Source of the DNA: Casp-actino8 sp001510335
Lineage (GTDB): Bacteria; Actinomycetota; Acidimicrobiia; Acidimicrobiales; Ilumatobacteraceae
Reading direction: 5' to 3'
Length of the DNA: 50,376 bases
Assembly: GCA_027729635.1 (NCBI GenBank)
Contig: JAQCEM010000016.1
Coordinates: 1-50,376, forward strand
Shown here: positions 8,161 through 16,928 of the stretch, piece after piece
Numbering within the stretch: position 1 is the stretch's first letter
Layout of the letters: every line of letters starts with the position of its first letter
The notes under the pieces: generated by a model
Told to the model about the DNA's origin: nothing
Databases searched by the model: none
The model's input: only the letters and a program-made list of their open reading frames with translations
Made by a program: the position numbers and the translations under genes

Positions 8161-9153
8161 TTACCGAGATTCGGCGGTTGTGCCTACTCGGCGCAATTCG
8201 GCGGCGGCTTGTTCGGGTGGAACAATGTTGATCATGACACCCGTACCGCGTTCGAAACCAGCAACGGTGGTCAGTTTCGGGAACAAGTGGATGTGCCAGT
8301 GGAACGCCCCATTGTGATGGTGCGGAGCAGTGTGGAACACCAAGTTGAACGAGACATCGTCAAACAAGTTGTTGAGGTACACCAACGATTCGCGGATGGC
8401 TCGTCCGACACCAGCGAGTTGTTCGTCTGAAGAATCGGGCAAGTGCATGTCGTGATGACGCGGGATAATCAAAATTTCGTACGGGCCACCGCTCCACCAT
8501 GGGCAGATGGCAACTGCGTCATCGGTGGCAAACAGTACGCGCTCGCTTGACACCAATTCGGCTTCGACGGTTGCGCACAAAATGCAGCCACCTTCAAAGC
8601 GCACAAAGGCCCGCTCTTCATCAAGAATTTCGCCCGGCACGAAGGGCAATCCGAGCAATTGACCATGGGGGTGGGCGAGTGATGCACCGGCCTCGCGACC
8701 ATGGTTGACGATGACTTGGGTGTATCGGATGTTGTCGGTGGCCGCGTGGTCGAGAAGGCGCTTCTTGAGCGTGACCATCATGTCGGCGCAGGTTGCATCA
8801 GAGAATTCGATGATGTTGCGCGTGTGGCTCGGTGTGAACACGAAGACTTCGTGAGTGCCACTGGCTTCGGCCATGACGTGCACGGGGCCGAGGTTGCGTA
8901 CGGCTAACGAATCTTCACCAGCGAATGCGGGATACAAGTTAGGCAGTACTCGCATGCGCCAGTCGTCTTCGTTACCCGTTGAATCAATCGGCGGAAGCGA
9001 GATTTCTTCGCTGCCGGGACAGAAAGGGCACGGACGACTTGGGTCGGACTCGACTGTAGGTGTGCGGGTAGCGAAATCGGTGGGGCGCATGGCCCGCTCG
9101 GCGACGATGGTGACCCATCGACCCGTCAGAGGATTCAGACGTAGTTGACTCAC
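8161..9153 (-). CDS. galT: galactose-1-phosphate uridylyltransferase
   Basis: 330 residues of the HIT superfamily. The active site H161-P-H163-G-Q165 holds the His that is uridylylated, and C-P-F-C near residue 42 forms part of the metal site. The enzyme converts galactose-1-phosphate and UDP-glucose to UDP-galactose in the Leloir pathway; some relatives act on other sugar phosphates. Start is GTG at 9153 with TATCCT 9 bases upstream on the minus strand (9163-9168). The SRPBCC gene follows closely. Confidence 0.9.
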   Translation of the reverse strand: MSQLRLNPLTGRWVTIVAERAMRPTDFATRTPTVESDPSRPCPFCPGSEEISLPPIDSTGNEDDWRMRVLPNLYPAFAGEDSLAVRNLGPVHVMAEASGTHEVFVFTPSHTRNIIEFSDATCADMMVTLKKRLLDHAATDNIRYTQVIVNHGREAGASLAHPHGQLLGLPFVPGEILDEERAFVRFEGGCILCATVEAELVSSERVLFATDDAVAICPWWSGGPYEILIIPRHHDMHLPDSSDEQLAGVGRAIRESLVYLNNLFDDVSFNLVFHTAPHHHNGAFHWHIHLFPKLTTVAGFERGTGVMINIVPPEQAAAELRRVGTTAESR

Positions 9154-9195
9154 GGTGCTTTCAGGATAGGAGATCTCTAGGCGAATTGTCGTTCA

Positions 9196-9939
9196 TTACG
9201 AACATTGAGTGTAAACCGAGACATGAGTCTCGGAGTCAGGTGTGAACGGTTCTTGATTCATGTTCATCCAGCGGTGGCTCAGCCGTAAACCGACGGTTGC
9301 CGCCATGTCATCAAGTTCATGAGGATATGAATACCGAATACTCCACGGACGCAAACGCACTCCGCCGGCTTCGGTGAATTCAACGAATTGTCCATCGACA
9401 TGTTGGGCATCGGGATCATGCATATCGACTGATAACACAACGCGGTCAGCTTTTATTGACCGCACCCCCACAGTGCTGCCAGCGGGGCGCTGGGGATCGG
9501 GAACAATGGCCTCGATAACAAAGACACCACCGGGGGCAAGTCGACTTGCAACGTTGGCAAACAGAGTTTGCTGGCGGGCGAAGGTCTGCACACTAAAAAT
9601 CGTGTTGTAGGCGACAAAGATTGCGGCGAATGGCCCAACTGGCATGTCATCAACCATGTCGCCTTTGATGGCTTCAATGTCAAGCCCGCGATCATTGGCC
9701 TTGTGTACGAGGCGTTCCAACATGAGTGCACTTGAATCAATTCCTGACACAGTCGCTCCGGTTTGTGCGAGGGCAAGTGCCAAGCGACCCGTACCTATGC
9801 CGAGTTCGTGGAATGGTCCGTTGCCTGCGAGTTCTTGCAGTGTGCGAACCGTGGCGTTGACGTCACTGACGTCTTCGTACCAGTCGTCGTAGACATCGGC
9901 AAATGAATCGCCATATGTTGAATCGTCATAACCCTTCAC
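9196..9939 (-). CDS. class I SAM-dependent methyltransferase
   Basis: 247 residues with a Rossmann-like methyltransferase fold: motif I is E-L-G-I-G-T-G-R, motif II ends at G-I-D-S, and D-M-V-D-D-M-P follows at the expected spacing. The substrate cannot be read. The frame is open to GTG at 9957, but GTG at 9939 has a good ribosome binding site (GAAGGAG, 5 bases away), so I start there. It is divergent from the cysteine desulfurase. Confidence 0.82.
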   Translation of the reverse strand: MKGYDDSTYGDSFADVYDDWYEDVSDVNATVRTLQELAGNGPFHELGIGTGRLALALAQTGATVSGIDSSALMLERLVHKANDRGLDIEAIKGDMVDDMPVGPFAAIFVAYNTIFSVQTFARQQTLFANVASRLAPGGVFVIEAIVPDPQRPAGSTVGVRSIKADRVVLSVDMHDPDAQHVDGQFVEFTEAGGVRLRPWSIRYSYPHELDDMAATVGLRLSHRWMNMNQEPFTPDSETHVSVYTQCS

Positions 9940-9976
9940 GCGTGCTCCTTCACCCACTGAACGGTACTCTGAAGGG

Positions 9977-11122
9977 ATGAGTTCTGGCCTTGTCTACCTC
10001 GATCATGCGGCAACAACGCCCATGCGTCCTGAGGCAGTTGAGGCCATGTTGCCCTTTATGACCGGGGTCTTTGCTAATCCGTCGGGTTCGCACCGCTTTG
10101 CACGTCAGGCGCGAAAGTCAATTGATGAGGCTCGTGATGTGTTTGCCGAAGCGATTGGTTGTAAGCCTGGCGAGATTGTATTTACGGGCTGCGGAACCGA
10201 AAGTGACAACACGGCAATCACTGGTGTCATTCGCCGCACGCCAGGTGTGGCGGTGTGCTCGGCAACCGAACATCATGCGGTCTTGCATTGTGTCGAGCAT
10301 GCCAATGGTGTCGTCGTTCGCACGAATCATCTCGGCACGATTGATCTTGAAGCATTGCAGACAGCACTCATGCCAGATGTTGTGAGTGTTTCGGTGATGG
10401 CAGTGAATAACGAAACTGGTGTGATCACCGACTTGGCGGCAGTTTCAAAAATCGTGCGCCGCTATGCACCGCAAGCGATATTGCACACCGATGCCGTGCA
10501 AGCTGCGTGTTGGATTGACCTGCGGACAATTTGGCCACTTGTTGACACCATGGCATTGAGTGCGCACAAATTTGGTGGACCAAAAGGTGTCGGCATCTTG
10601 GTGGTGCGCGAAGGAAAGTATTTCGAACCGATCGTGTTGGGTGGTGGTCAAGAGCGTGATCGTCGCAGTGGAACTCACAATGTGGGTGGCATAGTTGCCG
10701 CCGCCGAAGCCTTACGTATGACCGATGTCGAACGAAGTAGCGAAGTGGCGCGTATCAGTGCACTTCGCGACCAGTTGTTTGCTGGTTTGTTGGCGATCGA
10801 AGGTGCCCATCGCACGATTCCGGCCGAGAACAGTGTGCCAGGTGTCGTGCACGTGTGTCTGCAGGGTATTGAAAGTGAATCGTTGTTGTACTTGCTCGAT
10901 GAGGCCGATGTGTGCGCCTCGGCGGCTTCGGCATGTGCCAGCGGGGCCATGGAGCCCTCACATGTTTTGGCAGCGATGGGACTCTCGTCCGATCTCACGA
11001 TGGGGGCATTACGGCTGAGCCTGGGGCATACAACCACCGAAGGTGATGTCGATCGGGCGATCGAGGCAATCACCGACGCGGTGGTCCGAATACGGGCCGT
11101 ACAAAACCGCCGTAGCCTGTAA
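9977..11122 (+). CDS. cysteine desulfurase (IscS/NifS family)
   Basis: 381 residues, fold-type I PLP enzyme. The PLP lysine is K198 in S-A-H-K-F-G-G; the persulfide-carrying Cys is C320 in S-A-C-A-S-G-A-M-E-P; the H99-H100 pair stacks on PLP. It releases sulfur from L-cysteine as an enzyme persulfide. mnmA begins 3 bases downstream, so tRNA 2-thiouridine synthesis is a likely use, with Fe-S assembly also possible. TACTCT at 9965-9970 lies 6 bases before the ATG, and GAAGGG directly precedes it. Confidence 0.93.
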   Translation: MSSGLVYLDHAATTPMRPEAVEAMLPFMTGVFANPSGSHRFARQARKSIDEARDVFAEAIGCKPGEIVFTGCGTESDNTAITGVIRRTPGVAVCSATEHHAVLHCVEHANGVVVRTNHLGTIDLEALQTALMPDVVSVSVMAVNNETGVITDLAAVSKIVRRYAPQAILHTDAVQAACWIDLRTIWPLVDTMALSAHKFGGPKGVGILVVREGKYFEPIVLGGGQERDRRSGTHNVGGIVAAAEALRMTDVERSSEVARISALRDQLFAGLLAIEGAHRTIPAENSVPGVVHVCLQGIESESLLYLLDEADVCASAASACASGAMEPSHVLAAMGLSSDLTMGALRLSLGHTTTEGDVDRAIEAITDAVVRIRAVQNRRSL

Positions 11123-11125
11123 CCC

Positions 11126-12208
11126 ATGAAGGTTCTCGTAGCGATGTCGGGCGGCGTTGATTCGTCAGTTGCGGCTGCCCTGTTACTTGAACAAGGTCAT
11201 GAAGTTGTTGGTGTCACGATGCGCCTGTGGGGCGGCGATAGCGACACTGGTTGTTGCAGCGTGAGCGATGTCGATGATGCGCGTCGAGTAGCGCAACAAC
11301 TTGGCATTGACCATCTGGTTTTTAATTTCACCGAAGATTTCCATCGCAATGTGGTTGAGCCGTACATCAACGATCACGCCATTGGTATTACGCCGAACCC
11401 TTGCATCGAATGCAACCGTCACTTGAAGTTTGATCGTCTGCACGAGCGTGGGATTGTTTTAGGTTTTGATGCAGTGGCGACCGGACATCATGCGCGAGTC
11501 GTCAACGAAGATGGCATTTGGCGTCTGATTCGTGGTCACGACATGGCCAAAGATCAGAGCTATGTGGTGCACATGATGGATCAGCATCAATTGTCGCGAA
11601 CGTTGTTCCCAGTTGGCGAAATGACCAAGACAGTGGTGCGTGAACATGCAACTCGTCTGGGTATGCGCACAGCTAACAAGCCCGATAGTCAAGACGTGTG
11701 TTTCATTACCTCGGCCAAAGACGAAGATGGTCGCAGTGGGCGAGTGAGTTTTATCGGTCGTCGTATCCCGCTCAACCCAGCGGTCGTTGTTGACGAATCA
11801 GGTAACGAACTTGGCTCAGTTGAATCAGTCGAACTGGTCACGCTTGGTCAGCGACGTGGCGTCGCAGGTGGCGGTGGCACCAAGCGATTTGTTGTTGACA
11901 TCGATGTGCCGGGTCGCAAAGTAGTTGTTGGCCCCGAGTCATTGTTGATGGTTGATCACGAAGTCGTTGAGAACGTGATCTGGAGCCACGAACCATATGT
12001 GGGTCCGGCACGAGTGCAGTGCAGTGCTCACGGCGAACCACGTTCGGCTGTTTTGTCGGTTGACGATGCGGGACGAGTTGTCGCTACATGGACCGAACCG
12101 CAACGTCGTATCTCACCAGGACAAAGCGCAGTCTTTTACGACGCCGATGATCGATATGTACTAGGTGGCGGTTTGGTTACGCGCTCGGTGCAGATGTCAA
12201 CTCAGTAA
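11126..12208 (+). CDS. mnmA: tRNA-specific 2-thiouridylase MnmA
   Basis: 360 residues. The PP-loop S-G-G-V-D-S-S (8-14) binds ATP; C96 in N-P-C-I-E-C-N-R and C192 in D-V-C-F-I match the catalytic pair of E. coli MnmA. It thiolates U34 of tRNA Lys, Glu and Gln using sulfur relayed from a cysteine desulfurase, here the gene 3 bases upstream. A TAGCCT hexamer at 11113-11118, inside the desulfurase end, could give an extra leaderless start. The 3' end overlaps the convergent membrane gene by 32 bases. Confidence 0.95.
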   Translation: MKVLVAMSGGVDSSVAAALLLEQGHEVVGVTMRLWGGDSDTGCCSVSDVDDARRVAQQLGIDHLVFNFTEDFHRNVVEPYINDHAIGITPNPCIECNRHLKFDRLHERGIVLGFDAVATGHHARVVNEDGIWRLIRGHDMAKDQSYVVHMMDQHQLSRTLFPVGEMTKTVVREHATRLGMRTANKPDSQDVCFITSAKDEDGRSGRVSFIGRRIPLNPAVVVDESGNELGSVESVELVTLGQRRGVAGGGGTKRFVVDIDVPGRKVVVGPESLLMVDHEVVENVIWSHEPYVGPARVQCSAHGEPRSAVLSVDDAGRVVATWTEPQRRISPGQSAVFYDADDRYVLGGGLVTRSVQMSTQ

Positions 12209-13061
12209 GCGCACGACCTGGTCGCGTGGGGCACACCCGCACTGACTTCACGTGAATCGCCGAGCCGCCAGGAGTCTTCGGAGTCGCGGCAAGAACGATC
12301 GTGTCAAAATCTTTGAGCACGATGACTAGTCCTAGACCGGGGCATTTGTCGCTTAAGTCGGTGGCCTCTGATTGAGCAGTTTCGGTACTGATTTGGACGA
12401 TGGCATTGTTCATGAACATTGCGGTTTCAGCCAACACCACATGATCATGGATCACGATTCCTGCTGGCACTACGACGAGCCAGCGTCGAGAGAAGCGATG
12501 AAAACGCTGGGGTAGCACGACCGCTAGCGCGACGGCAATCGCAGCAGTAATGGCGCCGATGACCCATATTTCACTCGCGAGCAGATTCACTGCTACGAAA
12601 CAAAATGAGAGCCACACCAGCCAACTAAGAACTTGCACGATCAATAAAGCGGGCGGACAACGCAACAGATAGCGACGCTCATCGCCGTATGCGGCGAGCT
12701 GAACAAACGAATTGCCGACTTCGCCACTCATCGCTAACAAACTCGCGAGTATTGAAATCGCCAATGCAACCGCGACACCGCTTGACATACCGCTAAAAAC
12801 CGCGACTGCGCCAACGATGACCGAAAGTGTGGGCAGGGACAATCGAATTGCAGTCAAGGTCGAACTTGACGGCACCAACGTGCTTAACAAGGCAACGGTC
12901 CACAACACCCAAATTCCGACGGTTGAAGAAATTCCAGTGAGTGAGGACATTTGTTGCAACGAACTCGTGAGTAGTGGAACCACCAAACCGGTTGCGACAA
13001 CGCTCACCCGACTGGCCCAGATGAGGGCCACCGTGAGGTTGTCGGCTTGTTTCTTATCCAT
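12177..13061 (-). CDS. multi-span membrane protein of unknown function
   Basis: 294 residues. Six or so hydrophobic segments fill the first 190 residues, after which comes R-F-H-R-F-S-R-R-W and a soluble, beta-rich C-terminal domain of about 100 residues with the sequence L-V-V-V-P-A-G-I-V-I-H-D-H-V at its start. I do not recognise the family. It lies antisense inside the conserved desulfurase - mnmA - MetE-like - ligA block and overlaps mnmA by 32 bases. Confidence 0.7.
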   Translation of the reverse strand: MDKKQADNLTVALIWASRVSVVATGLVVPLLTSSLQQMSSLTGISSTVGIWVLWTVALLSTLVPSSSTLTAIRLSLPTLSVIVGAVAVFSGMSSGVAVALAISILASLLAMSGEVGNSFVQLAAYGDERRYLLRCPPALLIVQVLSWLVWLSFCFVAVNLLASEIWVIGAITAAIAVALAVVLPQRFHRFSRRWLVVVPAGIVIHDHVVLAETAMFMNNAIVQISTETAQSEATDLSDKCPGLGLVIVLKDFDTIVLAATPKTPGGSAIHVKSVRVCPTRPGRALTELTSAPSA

Positions 13062-13208
13062 CCCTCAAGCGTTGCCGATAGATCGTGCCTTCGTGCAATT
13101 TGGAGGATGAGTAGGGTGCAATTTTTCAAGAAAGTGTGTGAGTATTCCTCCAATTGTGTTCACGGCGTGTCACCCTGCTACGAAAGTGGTGTGGAAGGCG
13201 GCGAGACA

Positions 13209-14225
13209 GTGCAAACATCATCGATGCAAAAGCATCTTTTAGGCGGAGTCGCTACCGGACTCGGCAGCCTTCCTCACCGTGACGCTCGTGAAGCCGCCGA
13301 GTTTGCATTTTTTGCCACTCCCGAATTGCCGTGCATCCCAAGTTTGCCGCGCCGTTCGCCGGCTGAAGCCATGATTGCTCAAGCAGTGGTTGGTATTCGC
13401 GGAATCAGTATCGGTCAATACAGATCTCTAATGGTCAACGTTGAACGCATTGATCCTCTGGCCGAAGTGAAAACTGATCTTGATCACGACGCCTTTGTTG
13501 GGTTGCGCACATTTCTTGAATTTGCTCAGGGTTACACCGGCCCCGTGAAGTGGCAGTTCACAGGGCCAGTCACATTGGGTCTTGCTCTCATTCGTGCTGG
13601 TGTCCCGATGCACACGGCATTTGAAGTGGCAGTGCGCACAGTTCGCACCCATGTCCGCAATATTTACGATGCTGTTGAATCTGCACTGCCATCAAGTGCA
13701 CAAGTGGTTTTCATTGACGAGCCCGAAATGGCTGACCTGATGGAAGATTCTTTTCCGATCGCTCCCGACACAGCGATTGATTTGATGTCAGGGGCCTTGG
13801 CTGCAGTCGAGCGCGAAGGTTTAGTTGGTTTGCATTGTTGCTCCGATGCCGATGGTGCATCTTTGTTGGCATCAGGCCCAGCCATCTTGAGCGTTCCCGT
13901 GAACGACAATCTGAAGAATTACGCTGGCGTCCTAGCCAAGTTTTTGGACAATGGCGGAGTCGTGGCTTGGGGCGCGGTTGCGACTGACGGGCCATTGATG
14001 CCCAATGCCGATCGATCATGGAAGAAACTTGCCGCCTTGTGGTGTGAATTGGTGCAAGGCGGTTGCGATGCCCAGAAACTGCGTCAACAGTCGCTCATCA
14101 CGCCGGCTTGTGGTTTGGCGATGCACTCCGAAGATTCGGCGGCGCAAATTTTCACGCAAGTTCTCGACATTGGCGAACGTGTACGCACTCAGGCATTGGC
14201 CACGCGTCTCAACGTTGGTGCGTGA
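13209..14225 (+). CDS. MetE-like (core methionine synthase / UroD superfamily) protein
   Basis: About 338 residues, equal to only the C-terminal catalytic half of cobalamin-independent methionine synthase. Seen: G-S-L-P-H near the start, F-T-G-P-V-T (117-122), D170-E-P-E-M, and likely zinc ligands H209 with C210/C211 and C301 in P-A-C-G-L. These match the MetE homocysteine and zinc site, but the folate-binding N-terminal domain is absent. The frame is open to 13047; GTG 13209 has GGAAGG 10 bases upstream and fits the conserved start, with ATG 13224 as the alternative. Mycobacteria have a similar gene beside ligA (from memory). The methyl donor is unknown. Confidence 0.72.
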   Translation: MQTSSMQKHLLGGVATGLGSLPHRDAREAAEFAFFATPELPCIPSLPRRSPAEAMIAQAVVGIRGISIGQYRSLMVNVERIDPLAEVKTDLDHDAFVGLRTFLEFAQGYTGPVKWQFTGPVTLGLALIRAGVPMHTAFEVAVRTVRTHVRNIYDAVESALPSSAQVVFIDEPEMADLMEDSFPIAPDTAIDLMSGALAAVEREGLVGLHCCSDADGASLLASGPAILSVPVNDNLKNYAGVLAKFLDNGGVVAWGAVATDGPLMPNADRSWKKLAALWCELVQGGCDAQKLRQQSLITPACGLAMHSEDSAAQIFTQVLDIGERVRTQALATRLNVGA

Positions 14226-14258
14226 AGCAGAGTTTCACCCCCGAACTAGAGTGTGGGC

Positions 14259-16325
14259 GTGAGTTTGAGCGCTGCTGACCGACATGCCGAACTGTTGGCA
14301 TTGACCGCTTATCATCGGCACCTGTACTACATCGTTGATTCACCCGAAATCAGTGATGCTGAATATGACGAATTTGATCGTGAAATTCGCCAGTTAGAAC
14401 ATGATTTTCCCGACTTAATCACCGCCAACTCACCAACGCAAACGGTCGGGGCCGAGATTGCTGAAACTTTCTCGACGGTTGAACATCGTGTCCCGATGAC
14501 GAGCCTTGATAATGCCATGGATAGCAATGAGCTTTTGGCGTGGGGCGAACGCGCGGCGAAAGGTTTGTCGGACGAAGCGTTCGTTCATTACGCCTGCGAA
14601 TTGAAGATTGATGGTTTGGCGCTCAGTTTGCGTTATGAAAACGGCGTACTGGTACAAGCGGCCACTCGTGGTGATGGTCGTTTCGGTGAAGATGTCACTG
14701 CCAATGTTTTGACGATTGATGTTGTGCCCAAGACATTGGTATCAAAATCAAAAGTAAGTATTCCGTCAGTACTTGAAGTGCGTGGCGAGGTGTACTTGCC
14801 CATTGATGCCTTTGAAAAACTGAAGGCCGCCAAAGAAGCAGAAAATGTTGTTCGCATTGCCGCCGGCAAAAAGCCCGATTCGGTTCCGGTGAACCCACGA
14901 AACGCTGGTTCGGGAAGTTTGCGACAAAAAGATGCGAGCGTGACTGCGGGTCGCGGTTTGGCATTTTGGTCGTATCAATTGGGCGAAGTGATTGGTGGAC
15001 CCGTGTTCACATCGCATCATGCGACCCTGGACTTCTTAAAGGATTTGGGATTTCCGGTCAACCCCAATATCGCTCTCATGAATTCAATGGATGAAGTCGC
15101 GGCGTACTGCGAGAAGTTTCAAAACGAACGTCATGATCTGCCGTATGAAATCGACGGCGTTGTCGTCAAAGTTGATGACCTGGCGCAACGTGAAATATTG
15201 GGTTTCACAGCCCGAGCACCGCGTTGGGCGATCGCGTTTAAGTTTCCTCCTGAAGAACGTACGACGTTGCTCAAGGACATCCAGATTTCGGTGGGTCGCA
15301 CGGGACGCGTCACGCCATTTGCCGTTCTTGAATCGGTGTTTGTCGGTGGTTCTAACGTTGCAATGGCAACACTGCATAACGAAGACCAAGTACGCCTGAA
15401 AGATGTTCGACCTGGCGACACGGTGACGGTTCGCAAAGCAGGTGATGTCATCCCCGAAGTCGTCGGACCCGTGTTGTCATTACGACCCAAAGATTCGCAA
15501 CCATGGGTATTTCCGTCGGTGTGTTCATGTCCGATGAAAGGTGAACTCACTCGTCCCGATGGCGAAGTGAACATGCGTTGCATTGAACCGAATTGTCCGC
15601 AGCAACGCGATCAACGAATCATTTATTTTGTGTCCCGCGGAGCAATGGATATTGATGGCTTTGGTGAGCAGACAGTGATACAGCTGTCTGATGTTGGAAT
15701 TTTGAGCGATGCAGGCGATATCTATTCGTTGACCGTCGAACAATTACTCACGCTTGAAGGCTTCGCGCAAAAAGGTGCAGAAAAACTCATCGTGGCAATT
15801 GACGCTTCAAAAACTCGGCCACTTCCCAAACTCTTGACAGCGCTCGGTATTAAACATCTAGGTCCATCTGCTTCAGAAGCGTTAGCAATTGCCTTTGGCA
15901 ATTTAGATGACATCATGAATGCGACCGAAGATGATTTAGCAACGGTTGATGGCGTTGGGGGAGTGATCGCGAGGTCTCTCATCTCGTGGTACTCGCGTGC
16001 TGACAACAAAGTCATCATTGAAAAGTTGCGCGCCGCCGGAGTCGAGTTCGGCAATGTGGAAGTTTCACGTTTGCCACAAAATCTGGTGGGCAAAAACATT
16101 GTTGTCACTGGAACACTGGTGGATTTTGATCGTGACGGAGCCGAACGGGCCATCAAAGACCGCGGTGGCAAAAGTCCAGGCTCGGTGTCAAAGAAAACCT
16201 TTGCTCTTGTTGTCGGCGCAGAAGCCGGAGCCAGCAAATTGACTAAAGCTCAAGAACTAGGTGTGCCAGTTTTAACCGAAGAACAATTCAAAATAGTTTT
16301 AGAAACTGGCGAGATTCGGGCCTAA
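14259..16325 (+). CDS. ligA: NAD-dependent DNA ligase LigA
   Basis: 688 residues in the usual order: Ia domain with the H-x-x-x-Y-Y-x-x-D-x-P segment, adenylation domain with the AMP-lysine in E-L-K-I-D-G (K116), OB fold, four-Cys zinc finger (C-S-C-P ... C-I-E-P-N-C-P), helix-hairpin-helix repeats and a C-terminal BRCT domain. It seals nicks in replication and repair. Two GTG codons compete: 14253 and 14259. I choose 14259 because TAGAGT at 14247-14252 lies exactly 6 bases upstream. Its TAA abuts the TAA of the convergent gene. Confidence 0.96.
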   Translation: MSLSAADRHAELLALTAYHRHLYYIVDSPEISDAEYDEFDREIRQLEHDFPDLITANSPTQTVGAEIAETFSTVEHRVPMTSLDNAMDSNELLAWGERAAKGLSDEAFVHYACELKIDGLALSLRYENGVLVQAATRGDGRFGEDVTANVLTIDVVPKTLVSKSKVSIPSVLEVRGEVYLPIDAFEKLKAAKEAENVVRIAAGKKPDSVPVNPRNAGSGSLRQKDASVTAGRGLAFWSYQLGEVIGGPVFTSHHATLDFLKDLGFPVNPNIALMNSMDEVAAYCEKFQNERHDLPYEIDGVVVKVDDLAQREILGFTARAPRWAIAFKFPPEERTTLLKDIQISVGRTGRVTPFAVLESVFVGGSNVAMATLHNEDQVRLKDVRPGDTVTVRKAGDVIPEVVGPVLSLRPKDSQPWVFPSVCSCPMKGELTRPDGEVNMRCIEPNCPQQRDQRIIYFVSRGAMDIDGFGEQTVIQLSDVGILSDAGDIYSLTVEQLLTLEGFAQKGAEKLIVAIDASKTRPLPKLLTALGIKHLGPSASEALAIAFGNLDDIMNATEDDLATVDGVGGVIARSLISWYSRADNKVIIEKLRAAGVEFGNVEVSRLPQNLVGKNIVVTGTLVDFDRDGAERAIKDRGGKSPGSVSKKTFALVVGAEAGASKLTKAQELGVPVLTEEQFKIVLETGEIRA

Positions 16326-16838
16326 TTACAAAACTTCAAAGGACCATTCAAAACTACGTGCTGCCTGGCGACCGTCTTCGATCCTCCAAAAGATGCACTT
16401 CACTTTGTGAACACCGACCGAGTACTTCTCAATGACCGCACCAGCGGTGGGCTCAAAACGAATGAGCGAGTTTCCTTGGTCATAAATTGCGGTTGGTGGC
16501 AACTCAATTTGCTGACCGGGTTTGACGACCACGGGTACGAAGTCTTCTAGGCGCGTCGTCGGAATCTCGATGCCGTCAAGAATGAGGACTGCTTCGTAAC
16601 CATCTTGCAAGTTGACGCTGATTTCAGTTTGGGACAGAACTTGGCGATCGTTCGGGGCTGGAGAGATATCAATGATTTCGTCGGGGTAGCCCAAGGCGTC
16701 GCGACCAGTCGTTGCAGAATTAAGTCCGTAGATCACAAACATCACACCAACGAGAATTCCGAGGCTCACGAGGACTGACTCGAGTTTGATCTGACGACGC
16801 TTCGTTGGCTTGATTTCGGGGGCTTGGTCGAGAGTCAC
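16326..16838 (-). CDS. single-TM protein with extracytoplasmic beta domain, unknown function
   Basis: About 170 residues from GTG 16838. A basic stretch (K-P-T-K-R-R-Q-I-K) precedes one TM segment (about residues 20-40), then a beta-rich outer domain of about 125 residues with several D-G and P-G turns. The open frame reaches 16910, but the extra residues have no hydrophobic or conserved look and would collide with the divergent kinase promoter. I do not know the family. It abuts ligA at the stop codons and is divergent from the PASTA protein. Confidence 0.6.
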   Translation of the reverse strand: MTLDQAPEIKPTKRRQIKLESVLVSLGILVGVMFVIYGLNSATTGRDALGYPDEIIDISPAPNDRQVLSQTEISVNLQDGYEAVLILDGIEIPTTRLEDFVPVVVKPGQQIELPPTAIYDQGNSLIRFEPTAGAVIEKYSVGVHKVKCIFWRIEDGRQAARSFEWSFEVL

Positions 16839-16928
16839 ATCACCATTCTCACCGCCAGAGCAGGCTTTTTGCACTTTGTGCCATTGCCGATGGTCACACA
16901 TTCGCAACAAAACGCTAGTTTCGGAGCG

